This document shows, piece by piece, positions 1 to 8,204 of a stretch of 64,000 nucleotides of DNA (positions are counted from its first letter, which is position 1; every line of letters starts with the position of its first letter). The translations under genes were made by a program, and so were the position numbers. The notes under the pieces were generated by a model. That model was given only the letters and a program-made list of their open reading frames with translations. It was not told the DNA's origin and did not search any database. This stretch comes from a bacterium. GTDB lineage: Bacteria > Sumerlaeota > Sumerlaeia > SLMS01 > JAHLLQ01. The stretch is taken from the NCBI GenBank assembly GCA_020444065.1, contig JAHLLQ010000005.1, positions 248,001 to 312,000 of the forward strand, in the 5' to 3' direction.

Positions 1-1104
1 GGGGCGCACGAAGAGCGTATCCAGGGTTCCTATCGAGCCATCGATGTCGTAAGAGACCTGGGGGCTGAGATCGACGTGGATCGTGTCGTCCCCTTCCCGA
101 CTGTCGATATTGACGACCTGGAGCCCCTGGAATTCGGGCGTCTGGATGTCGATGTCATCGGAATCGGCGCCACTGAAGATGCCCAACGCCCGCACGTCGA
201 TGAAGTCAATGCCGCCCGTCGTGGAGCCGCTCAGTGCCACGTTGTAATACGACGTGCCCGGCGTGCCGACCACGTTGACTGGGTCCTTCAAGGAGGAGAG
301 GTCGATGATCGCATTCACCGGCGCGGCGGTGGCGCCGTCGATTGTGTCGTTGCCGTCGCCCGGCTCGTACCGCACATCCACGCGACCGATCGCCGGACTC
401 AAATCCATCGTATCGTCATCCGGTCCGCCCCAGATCGTGACGCGGTCCGCGGAGAAAGTGCCGCTGCTGCTGACGCCGATCAGGTCCGTGCCGCCGAGCC
501 CCATCGCCACGACGCGTTCGACGTTTAGCCCAACACATGTCGTGTCCAGAAAGCGCGAGACCGTTGGCGAGCCATCGAACCCGGAGTCAACCAGCAGGAG
601 GTCGCCGTCTTCCGTGCCGAAGACAACCATCTCGTCGGCCTGCCCGCCCTGGCCATCGAAGTTGTTCGACCCGTCGCCCGGCCAGATTTCGATGCGATCG
701 TTGCCGGGGCCACCATCGATATCGTCCGTGCCTGGGCCGGGAAGGATCGTGTCACCGAAGCTGCTGCCGATAATGATGTCGCTTCCGATGCTGCCTTCGA
801 TGCGGACCAGGAGGCCGGAGTTGAACGCCGGCGTCGCGACTGCGGAGAGATCGATCGTATTCACCGCATCGTCGCCAATCACGGTGATCGCGTTGACCGC
901 GGCCGTATTGAGCTCCGACCCGAGCGGATCGCTGCCGTTGACTTTCAGAACACCGGCGTCATCGGTGATCGTCACCGAATCGCCGGCCGTCGTCTCGACG
1001 GTCAGCGCATCGACCAAGAGACTTGAAGTGACCGCGGCCGGCAACGGTGCCGCCAGGGCAGCCAGGACACCGGAGACAGAGAGTACAGTTCGCACAGATC
1101 GCAT
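1..1104 (-). CDS. Secreted RTX-type (hemolysin-type calcium-binding repeat) protein, C-terminus beyond window
   Basis: Reading the minus strand from ATG at 1104, the frame stays open for 368 codons to base 1, so the protein is cut off at its C-terminal side by the window edge. The start gives a signal peptide (MRSVRTVLSVSGVLAALAAP, then a likely cleavage near LPAA). Further on are glycine/aspartate-rich repeats such as GGPGNDRIEIWPGDGSN, GGPDDDTMDL and GDGNDTIDG, which resemble the GGxGxDxUx calcium-binding nonapeptide of RTX proteins, separated by beta-rich segments. RTX proteins usually bind calcium outside the cell and are secreted or surface-attached; the specific function cannot be told. 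It is divergent from the small gene that follows. The call rests on repeats and signal peptide only. Confidence 0.75.
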   Translation of the reverse strand, partial: MRSVRTVLSVSGVLAALAAPLPAAVTSSLLVDALTVETTAGDSVTITDDAGVLKVNGSDPLGSELNTAAVNAITVIGDDAVNTIDLSAVATPAFNSGLLVRIEGSIGSDIIIGSSFGDTILPGPGTDDIDGGPGNDRIEIWPGDGSNNFDGQGGQADEMVVFGTEDGDLLLVDSGFDGSPTVSRFLDTTCVGLNVERVVAMGLGGTDLIGVSSSGTFSADRVTIWGGPDDDTMDLSPAIGRVDVRYEPGDGNDTIDGATAAPVNAIIDLSSLKDPVNVVGTPGTSYYNVALSGSTTGGIDFIDVRALGIFSGADSDDIDIQTPEFQGLQVVNIDSREGDDTIHVDLSPQVSYDIDGSIGTLDTLFVRP

Positions 1105-1171
1105 GAAACAGAAGGCCTTTCTCGCCTGGGAGGCAGGAGCAAATCGGAGGGATTGTAACATAAGCGCAACC

Positions 1172-1474
1172 GTGGAAGATCGCGACTTACGCTCGCAATC
1201 GAAATCCGCCTGTGACTTGGAGGCCCTTCTTGGAATCTGCAGGAACCAGTATGCGCCCTACGAGATCATCCACGGCGCAAGTTATGGCAAGTTGCTCAAA
1301 CTGAAGGACTGGCTCCTCGATGGTCTCCCAGATCACGTTGCTGCGGGTGAACAGGCAGCACAGAGATTCCGCGCCGATCAACTGGACGAAATTCTCCCCG
1401 CGGCCTGGGCGAATGACGAATTCCTGGGGCTGATTCGAGCGATCGAGTTCAATCTCGACAAGTTGCAGGACTGA
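1172..1474 (+). CDS. Small hypothetical protein
   Basis: A frame of about 100 residues with codon use like its neighbours. The core (DLEALLGICRNQYAPYEIIH, then KLLKLKDWLLDGLPDHVAAG) looks like an amphipathic helical protein, and the C-terminus ends FNLDKLQD. No family was recognised. The start is uncertain: GTG at 1172 is used here, ATG at 1103 is in frame but would overlap the start of the divergent RTX-type gene, and TTG at 1217 is also possible. A GGAGG at 1146-1150 is rather far from the GTG. The antisense frame at 1187-1492 is less protein-like, so the plus strand is preferred. Confidence 0.45.
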   Translation: MEDRDLRSQSKSACDLEALLGICRNQYAPYEIIHGASYGKLLKLKDWLLDGLPDHVAAGEQAAQRFRADQLDEILPAAWANDEFLGLIRAIEFNLDKLQD

Positions 1475-1554
1475 TCCCCCTTCCCCTTGCATTCAGAGCC
1501 GCGCCAACCTAGCACACGGCCAACGACCGATCCCCGTTCGCAGGAGCCCCGCCG

Positions 1555-3135
1555 TTGGTTGCCCTCCCTGAAGCCGCCCCCAGTCCCTTTGTGTCCGCCC
1601 CACCCGCGATTCGCCTGACCAAGGCGTTTGCGACTCCGATGAAGAACACGGTCGCGACCGCGCGGACGTGCTATTCCGGGCGCGGAATTATCTCGGACGA
1701 CGAGGTGGGGGAGCGCGAGCGATTCGGTCCGCTCGCCCAATCGATCTACGAGGCCGGGCACCACACGACGTTCCAGCACGCCAACTTTCAGTTCGCCATC
1801 GCGAATGTTTCACGCCAGTTTATCTGGTCCTTCCTGCACGCGCACCCATTCTACAACTCGGAGCAGGTTTCGCAGCGCTACGTCACGGTGAAGCCGGACA
1901 CGATCTCGGTGCCGGTGCTGGATGGCCCGGCTGCGGCCTTGTACCGCGAGATCGCCGACATGCAGTTCGCGGCCTATCAGAAGTTGTGCGAGATGCTCTC
2001 CGGGCCAACAGAGGCGGAATTCTATCGCCGCTTCAAGCGCAGCGAGCGTATGGCGAAGTCGCACGCGCGGACAATCCGCAAGAAGTCGCAGGAAGTCGCG
2101 CGCTACGTCCTGCCTGTCGCGACGCACGCGTACCTGTACCACACGATTTCCGCCGTCACGCTGTTCAGGTACTGGCGGATGGCGAACCAGCGCGACACCC
2201 CGGCGGAACAGCGCTATGTGCTCGGCGAGATGGTTCGCCAGGTGCTCGAGCTGGATCCGGACTACGAGCTGACACTGCAGGGGCCTCTCGGGGCGGAGGC
2301 TCTTCCCGAGGAAGAGATCTTCTGCGCCCAGCCGGATCTCCTGGACGGCGGGCGTGCGGCGGCGTTTCGCGCGGAGTTCGACCAGTCCTTGGATGGCCTG
2401 ACGTCGAAGCTGATTTCCCACACATCCGGTGCGGAGGCGCAGGTCGCGTCGGCCGTGCGGGAGATGTTGGGCCTTTGCCGCGCGGACCTGGCGGACGCCG
2501 ACGCGATTGCGTTGGCAATGGACCCGTCGCGCAATCGGCTGCTGGGCGAGTCGCTGAACCTGACGACCATCGGGAAGCTGACCCGCGCGCTGCACCACGC
2601 GCACTACTCCTTCCGCCGCAAACTGAGTCACACCGCGGACAGCCAGGACCAGCGCCACCGCATGACGCCTGGGTCGAGGCCGTTCCTGGCGGCGCACTTC
2701 GATTCCGAGCCGGACGTGATCGTGCCGGAGCTGATCGCCCAGGATGAGGCCGCCCGCCGTTTCTTCGACGAGACGATGGCGCGCACCTGGGAAGGCATCG
2801 AGCGCCTGCGCAGCCTCGGCGTCGAGCCGGAGTGGCTCGGGTACTTGCTGCCGAATGCTGTGGCGATTCGTTTTACGGAAAGCTCGGACCTGCTGAACCT
2901 GCGCCACAAGCATCAGATGCGGCTCTGCTACAATGCACAGGAAGAGATCTGGCGGGCGTCCGTGGACGAGGCTCGGCAGATTCGCGAGGTCCATCCACAG
3001 CTTGGCCGGCTGCTGCTGCCGCCGTGCACGTTGCGATCGATGGCGCGTACGAAACCCATCTGCCCGGAAGGCGCGCGGTTCTGTGGGGTCGTGGTTTGGA
3101 AGAAGGATCTGGCCGAGTACGAGCGCGTGATTTAG
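1555..3135 (+). CDS. thyX: Tandem-domain FAD-dependent thymidylate synthase (ThyX family)
   Basis: 526 residues, about twice the usual ThyX length. ThyX makes dTMP from dUMP using methylene-tetrahydrofolate, FAD and NADPH in the cytoplasm. The first half carries ATARTCYSGRG, AGHHTTFQHANFQFAI and FLHAHPFYNSEQVSQRYV. The second half (about residues 330-526) has HHAHYSFRRKLSHT, a literal QRHRM, and a ThyX-like C-terminal segment NLRHKHQMRLCYNAQEEIW. The canonical RHRx7S motif is HAH in domain one and is followed by an atypical stretch in domain two, so catalysis is probable by family but not proven. The start is TTG at 1555 behind AGGAG at 1542; GTG at 1591 is an in-frame alternative. It stands alone, followed by a secreted hydrolase. 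Confidence 0.85.
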   Translation: MVALPEAAPSPFVSAPPAIRLTKAFATPMKNTVATARTCYSGRGIISDDEVGERERFGPLAQSIYEAGHHTTFQHANFQFAIANVSRQFIWSFLHAHPFYNSEQVSQRYVTVKPDTISVPVLDGPAAALYREIADMQFAAYQKLCEMLSGPTEAEFYRRFKRSERMAKSHARTIRKKSQEVARYVLPVATHAYLYHTISAVTLFRYWRMANQRDTPAEQRYVLGEMVRQVLELDPDYELTLQGPLGAEALPEEEIFCAQPDLLDGGRAAAFRAEFDQSLDGLTSKLISHTSGAEAQVASAVREMLGLCRADLADADAIALAMDPSRNRLLGESLNLTTIGKLTRALHHAHYSFRRKLSHTADSQDQRHRMTPGSRPFLAAHFDSEPDVIVPELIAQDEAARRFFDETMARTWEGIERLRSLGVEPEWLGYLLPNAVAIRFTESSDLLNLRHKHQMRLCYNAQEEIWRASVDEARQIREVHPQLGRLLLPPCTLRSMARTKPICPEGARFCGVVVWKKDLAEYERVI

Positions 3136-3263
3136 CCGCGATCAAGCCGAATTTCGACTCAAGAAAAGGGTTGGATTGCCTCAGGCCGTCGGGCAAAAGA
3201 GATCCGGCTCGTTCGGGCAGTCGAGACTGGCGGGATGGGCGTACTCCGGGGGATGAGCTGTTC

Positions 3264-4505
3264 ATGCACAAGATACACAGCCTGCTGATTTTGCTTGGTT
3301 TCATTCTGCTCGCGGCTTCGGCTGGAGCGGATGCCTTTGCTATTCCCGATACTCAGGTCGCCGATGGCGAGACGACGCTCATACTGACGTCGACGGCCAC
3401 GCAGACCATTCCGTTCACGAATCCGCCCGATCTGGCTTTCATGGACGAGATCCCAATGGCAATCGTGGAGCCAAGCGCTGGCGTGACCACCGCGACCGGG
3501 CTGGTGGTTGAGGTGCATTGCCTTTGCCCCGATCCCGATTACTACACCTGGATGGCTAACCAGAACGGCCTCTACTTCGCCGATGGGTGGGACGTTGTTT
3601 ACCTGGCAACCAGCTATCGCGAGGGCTTCCCCTATGACTTCGGCAAGTACCAGGTGATCGATATGTACCGCGCGATTGGCAAGACGCTGGAGATGTACCC
3701 CGACATCGATCGGCGGCGCATCTATCTGTGGGGAATCAGCGGTGGCGGCCAGATCGGGTTGAGTATGCTGGCCAGCTCAACGGTCGCCGGCGATGCGCAG
3801 GGCGAATATCCCGGGCTGTTTGCATCGTCGTTCTGCTCCGTTGCGATCACGAAGATCACCACGGCCGAAGATCGCGACCTGAATGGTTACGAGGTCGATC
3901 CCGATCCGAACGGCTGGACCGAGGAGAACGAGTGGCTGCAGCCGACGGTTGGTCTGTCGAATGTGGAATTGGCTTATCGCGCGGCCGAGCGACAATTGCG
4001 CACGCCACAGTACACGGCACAGTGGATCCCCACCGATCCGAACAGCGTCATTCGCTACTTTGAATTCCATGGTACGGCCGACGAGATCGTCGACTATCAG
4101 CATCATCTGGATTTCCGCGACGCCATCGGCAACCTTCGTCCGGGCGGGCTGCTGCCTTCCGGAGTCTGGGACAACGTGCTTTGGGCCGACGACTTCCTGC
4201 TCGGCACGATCGAAGGCGGCACGCACAACTTCTCCGGCGCTGTGGATCCGACCGAAGACACGTTTCCCGAAATCCTCGAAAAGTACGGTTCCCCATTTGG
4301 CTTCTTGACCATCGTGAATCCGAATCCGCTGCTCGCCGATCATGGCGTGATGCCGGAGCTGGACACGCACTTGATCTCCGACGTCAATGTGAACGGAGAA
4401 GTCGCCGCCCGCCGCGGTTGGCATATCCAGGGACCGTTGAACGCCGTAACGCTCTTCGAAACGACAAACACCTCTTCCGCATCCGGCTGGTTCTGCTACC
4501 AGTAA
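3264..4505 (+). CDS. Secreted alpha/beta hydrolase (esterase/peptidase-like)
   Basis: 413 residues from ATG 3264, preceded by GGGGGA. The N-terminus MHKIHSLLILLGFILLAASA is a signal peptide, so the product is exported. A nucleophile elbow WGISGGGQIG lies near residue 157; HGTADEIVDYQ could supply the acid and GGTHNFSG the histidine of a Ser-Asp-His triad, with the spacing of a prolyl-oligopeptidase/PHB-depolymerase-like hydrolase. The substrate is unknown. The coding frame is open far upstream into the ThyX gene, but the signal peptide and ribosome site favour this start. It lies between ThyX and dnaE, in the same direction but with no functional link. Confidence 0.7.
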   Translation: MHKIHSLLILLGFILLAASAGADAFAIPDTQVADGETTLILTSTATQTIPFTNPPDLAFMDEIPMAIVEPSAGVTTATGLVVEVHCLCPDPDYYTWMANQNGLYFADGWDVVYLATSYREGFPYDFGKYQVIDMYRAIGKTLEMYPDIDRRRIYLWGISGGGQIGLSMLASSTVAGDAQGEYPGLFASSFCSVAITKITTAEDRDLNGYEVDPDPNGWTEENEWLQPTVGLSNVELAYRAAERQLRTPQYTAQWIPTDPNSVIRYFEFHGTADEIVDYQHHLDFRDAIGNLRPGGLLPSGVWDNVLWADDFLLGTIEGGTHNFSGAVDPTEDTFPEILEKYGSPFGFLTIVNPNPLLADHGVMPELDTHLISDVNVNGEVAARRGWHIQGPLNAVTLFETTNTSSASGWFCYQ

Positions 4506-4541
4506 CCGCCCGCAACCCTCGCCCGTTCTCGCCACAGTCCC

Positions 4542-7500
4542 ATGCCGATCAGTCCCAACGACTTCGTTCATTTGCACGTCCACTCGGAGTACAGCCTGCT
4601 CGACGGCGCGAACCGCATCGGGCCGATGCTCGACTATGTGAAGACGCTCGGGATGGATGCGATCGCGTTGACTGACCACGGCGTGCTTTTTGGTGCGCTG
4701 GAGTTCTACAGCGCGGCGAAGAAGAAGGGCGTGAAGCCTATCGTTGGTTGCGAGGTCTACATCACGCCCGGCGAACGCACGGCACGCGGCCCTGGCGAGC
4801 AAAAGAAGACGCACCACCTGTTGCTGTTGGCGGAGAATTACGAAGGTTATCAGAACATCTGCAAGCTCTCGTCCATCGGTTACCTCGAGGGCTTCTACTA
4901 CAAGCCGCGCATCGATTTTGAGACGCTGGCGCAGCACACGAAAGGCGTCATTGCCACGTCGTCGTGCCTTGCGGGGCTGATTCCGCAGGCGCTGCTCGAT
5001 CGCGACGAAGCGAAGGCCGACAAGTACACCGCGCAATTTGCGGAGTTGTTCGGGCGCGAGCGCTTCTTCATGGAACTGCAGGACCACGGCCTGCCCGAGC
5101 AGCGCGAGACGAACCCGTACATCATCGGTCTGGCGCAACGCCACGGGTTGAAGCTGTTTGCGTCGAACGATTGTCACTACATGACACGCAACGACGCGCA
5201 GATGCACGACGTGCTGCTCTGCGTGCAGACCGGCGCGCGCATGTCGGATAAGAATCGATTCCGCTTCACCGGCGAGGAGTTCTACGTCAAGTCCGCGGCG
5301 GAAATGGAAGGCCTGTTCGGCGACATTCCGGAAGCGCTGACGAACACGCGCCTGATTGCCGAGATGTGTAATCTCGAAATGCCCGAACGCCAATATCGCA
5401 TTCCGCGTTTCGAGTGCCCGGACGGCAAGTCCGAGATGGAGCACCTTCGCGACGAAGTTTGGAGAGGCGCGTACGAGCGTTATGGCGAACGCGCCGACAA
5501 GGACAAGGATCTGCGCGAACGCATCGAGTTTGAAATCGCCACCATCGATCGCATGGGATTCCCGGCGTACTTCCTGATCGTGGCGGACTTCATCGGACAC
5601 GCGCGTTCGATCGGCATTCCCGTCGGCCCGGGCCGCGGCTCTGCAGCCGGCTCCGTCGTGGCGTACTGCCTGAAGATCACGCAACTCGATCCGCTCGAGC
5701 ATGACTTGCTGTTCGAGCGTTTCCTGAACCCCGACCGTACATCGATGCCGGATATCGACATCGACTTCTGCTTCGAACGTCGTGGCGATGTGATCGAGTA
5801 CGTTCGCAAGAAGTACGGCGAGGATTGCGTCGCGCAGATCATTACGTTCGGAACGATGAAGGCCAAGGCGGCCGTTCGCGATGTCGGGCGCGCGATGGAC
5901 ATTCCGCTGAATGTCGTCGATAAGGTCGCGAAGGCCATTCCCGCCGAACTGAAGATGACACTGCAAAAGGCGCAGAACGAATCGCAGGAACTACGCGATC
6001 TGATGGAGGCCGATCCGCAGGTTCAGAAACTGGTGCAGACTGCCGAGCGCATCGAGGGCATGGTGCGCCACGCGTCGACGCACGCGGCAGGCATCATCAT
6101 CAGCGATAAGCCCGTGATGGAGTACTGCCCGCTCTACAAGGCGCCGAACGAAGAAAAACCCGCCACGCAGTTCACGATGACTGAATGCGAGGAGAGCCTC
6201 GGCCTCCTCAAGATGGACTTCCTTGGCATCAAGAACCTGACGATCATTAATCGTGTCTCCAATTGGCTGCGCGAACGCGACGGCATCGAGATCGACTGGG
6301 ACAAGATCCCGATGAGCGATCCGCCAACGTATGAGGTTCTGCAACAGGGCCAGACGCTCGGCGTGTTCCAGCTCGAATCGGAAGGCATGACGAACCTCGT
6401 CAAGCGTCTGAAGCCGACCGAGTTCGCCGACCTAACTGCGCTTCTCGCCATCTATCGCCCGGGGCCTCTGAAGGCGAAGATGGACGACATGTATGTTCGG
6501 CGTAAGCACGGCGTCGAGGAGGTCGCTTACGATCATCCGATTCTCGAACCGATTCTGAAGGAAAGCTACGGCGTTATTCTGTACCAGGAACAGGTCATGC
6601 GCATCGCTATGGCGATGAGCGGTTTCACGCGCGGTGAAGCAGACGTTTTGCGAAAGGCCATGGGCAAGAAGAAGGAAGACGTCATGGCCAAGATGCAGGC
6701 CAAGTTCGTCGATGGCGCCGTGGAACACAGCGACGTCGAACGTGAACTGGCCGAGTACATCTGGAACAACATCGTGACATTCGCTGGCTACGGCTTCAAC
6801 AAGTCGCACTCCGCGGCGTATGCCGTCGTCACGTTCCAGACGGCGTACCTGCGCGCGCATTACCCGACGTACTTCGCCGCAGCGCTGTTGACGAATGAAA
6901 TCTATGGCACGACGGACGGAATCGCGAAGTACATCGTGAGTTGCCGCGAGATGGACATCGAAGTCCATCCCGTGCACATCAACAAGTCGCTCGAGTACTT
7001 CAACCCCGACGATGGCAAGATCTGGTATGCGCTGAATGCCGTGAAGGGCGTTGGCGGCCGGTTCGCGGAATCTGTTGCGGCGGAGCGCGCCGCGAACGGA
7101 CCGTTCAAGAGTCTGCAGGACTTCTGTCTGCGCCTGCCGCGCGAGGAGATTAATTCGCGCATGCTGGAGGCGCTGATTAAGGTCGGTGCCTTCGATTCGC
7201 TCGAAATCAATCGCGCGGCGCTGCTGGCCGTGCTGCCGCAGATCCTGGAACTTGCCAGCGAAGTCCATCGCGACAAGGCCTCCGGGCTCGACGACATGTT
7301 CGCCGCGGATGGCGATGAAGGCGAGGCGCTCATCCAGACGATCGCGCTGCCCAACGTGCCGCCGTGGGACGAGAAGGAGCGCGCCGAGTTTGAGAAGGAA
7401 TTCCTTGGCTTCTATCTCAGCGATCATCCGCTCAATCGCTTCCGCGTGGAACTCGAATCGTTCAGCGAACAGGACAGCGCGCAACTGAGCGAGCCCAATC

Positions 7501-8066
7501 CGCCGCTCCGCGAACGCGAACGCCGGCCCTTCGCGACCGTGGGCTACATCAGCGACATCAACATACGCACCGACAAGAATGGCAATCCGTGGGGAATTGT
7601 GAAGCTGGAAGATTTGCATGGCAGTTACGATGTGAAGTTCTTCAGCAACACGTACGAAACCTATCGCGACGATCTGCGGCTGGATGAAGTCGTGCAGATC
7701 GAAGGCGTGATGGAGCTGTGGAACGAGCGCGTTTCGCTGAATGGAAACGTCGTGCGCCGCGCGGAGGAATTGCGCGCCGACGCAAAGGGCGTGAACGTGG
7801 AATGGGACGCCGATAAGCTCGACGAGAAGACGCTGGTGGACCTGAAGGAAACCGTTCGTCGTCACAACGGCAACCGTCCCGTTCGTATCATCGTCCGCCA
7901 CAAGGACATGACGGCGGCGTACGTTCCGAAGAATGGCTTGAAGATCATGGTCTCTCCGGATTCCGTTCACGCTCTCCAACAATTACCCGGCAAGCCCAAG
8001 GTCACCTACATCCCGGCCAAGCGAATGACAACAAACGGCCGCGCCGGCAAACGGCGGCGGGCGTGA
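4542..8066 (+). CDS. dnaE: DNA polymerase III alpha subunit
   Basis: 1174 residues, normal for DnaE, the replicative polymerase catalytic subunit. An N-terminal PHP domain opens VHLHVHSEYSLLDGANRIGP and keeps HxH, a DH pair (ALTDHG), SSCLAG and NDCHY, so its metal site looks more intact than that of E. coli. The polymerase palm holds GPGRGSAAGS and the catalytic MPDIDIDFCFERR. The fingers and helix-hairpin-helix region follow (GYGFNKSHSAAYAV, NAVKGVGGRFAE). Near residues 985-1080 is an OB fold (FATVGYISDINIRTDKNG). The C-terminus is basic (NGRAGKRRRA). The start is ATG 4542, 36 bases after the preceding stop. Confidence 0.97.
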   Translation: MPISPNDFVHLHVHSEYSLLDGANRIGPMLDYVKTLGMDAIALTDHGVLFGALEFYSAAKKKGVKPIVGCEVYITPGERTARGPGEQKKTHHLLLLAENYEGYQNICKLSSIGYLEGFYYKPRIDFETLAQHTKGVIATSSCLAGLIPQALLDRDEAKADKYTAQFAELFGRERFFMELQDHGLPEQRETNPYIIGLAQRHGLKLFASNDCHYMTRNDAQMHDVLLCVQTGARMSDKNRFRFTGEEFYVKSAAEMEGLFGDIPEALTNTRLIAEMCNLEMPERQYRIPRFECPDGKSEMEHLRDEVWRGAYERYGERADKDKDLRERIEFEIATIDRMGFPAYFLIVADFIGHARSIGIPVGPGRGSAAGSVVAYCLKITQLDPLEHDLLFERFLNPDRTSMPDIDIDFCFERRGDVIEYVRKKYGEDCVAQIITFGTMKAKAAVRDVGRAMDIPLNVVDKVAKAIPAELKMTLQKAQNESQELRDLMEADPQVQKLVQTAERIEGMVRHASTHAAGIIISDKPVMEYCPLYKAPNEEKPATQFTMTECEESLGLLKMDFLGIKNLTIINRVSNWLRERDGIEIDWDKIPMSDPPTYEVLQQGQTLGVFQLESEGMTNLVKRLKPTEFADLTALLAIYRPGPLKAKMDDMYVRRKHGVEEVAYDHPILEPILKESYGVILYQEQVMRIAMAMSGFTRGEADVLRKAMGKKKEDVMAKMQAKFVDGAVEHSDVERELAEYIWNNIVTFAGYGFNKSHSAAYAVVTFQTAYLRAHYPTYFAAALLTNEIYGTTDGIAKYIVSCREMDIEVHPVHINKSLEYFNPDDGKIWYALNAVKGVGGRFAESVAAERAANGPFKSLQDFCLRLPREEINSRMLEALIKVGAFDSLEINRAALLAVLPQILELASEVHRDKASGLDDMFAADGDEGEALIQTIALPNVPPWDEKERAEFEKEFLGFYLSDHPLNRFRVELESFSEQDSAQLSEPNPPLRERERRPFATVGYISDINIRTDKNGNPWGIVKLEDLHGSYDVKFFSNTYETYRDDLRLDEVVQIEGVMELWNERVSLNGNVVRRAEELRADAKGVNVEWDADKLDEKTLVDLKETVRRHNGNRPVRIIVRHKDMTAAYVPKNGLKIMVSPDSVHALQQLPGKPKVTYIPAKRMTTNGRAGKRRRA

Positions 8067-8070
8067 GGGC

Positions 8071-8095
8071 AGGCGCCGATGGCGCCGCGAGTTTT
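8071..8095 (+). terminator. Weak hairpin after dnaE
   Basis: GGCGCC (8071-8076), a three-base loop GAT and GGCGCC (8080-8085) form a short stem, followed by GCGAG and TTTT. The position just after the dnaE stop suits a terminator, but the loop is tight and the T run short. Confidence 0.3.
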
Positions 8096-8204
8096 GTATT
8101 ACACCCGTCTTTTTGCTTGCGTGCTACCCCCAATATGTATATCGATGGTTGTAAAATAACTGCCATTCTCTGCTCTCCGCAGGCTCTTGAGGAGGAGGGG
8201 GACT

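Noticed and set aside
254-1102. Plus-strand frame opposite the RTX-type gene
   Set aside because: The minus strand encodes a signal peptide and RTX-like repeats; the plus frame is Ser/Pro-rich shadow, though its end (after 1103) may contain a real small gene.
3777-5966. Long antisense frame (729 codons) across the hydrolase and dnaE
   Set aside because: It mirrors two well-supported genes on the plus strand; its protein has no family features and is a product of high GC codon bias.
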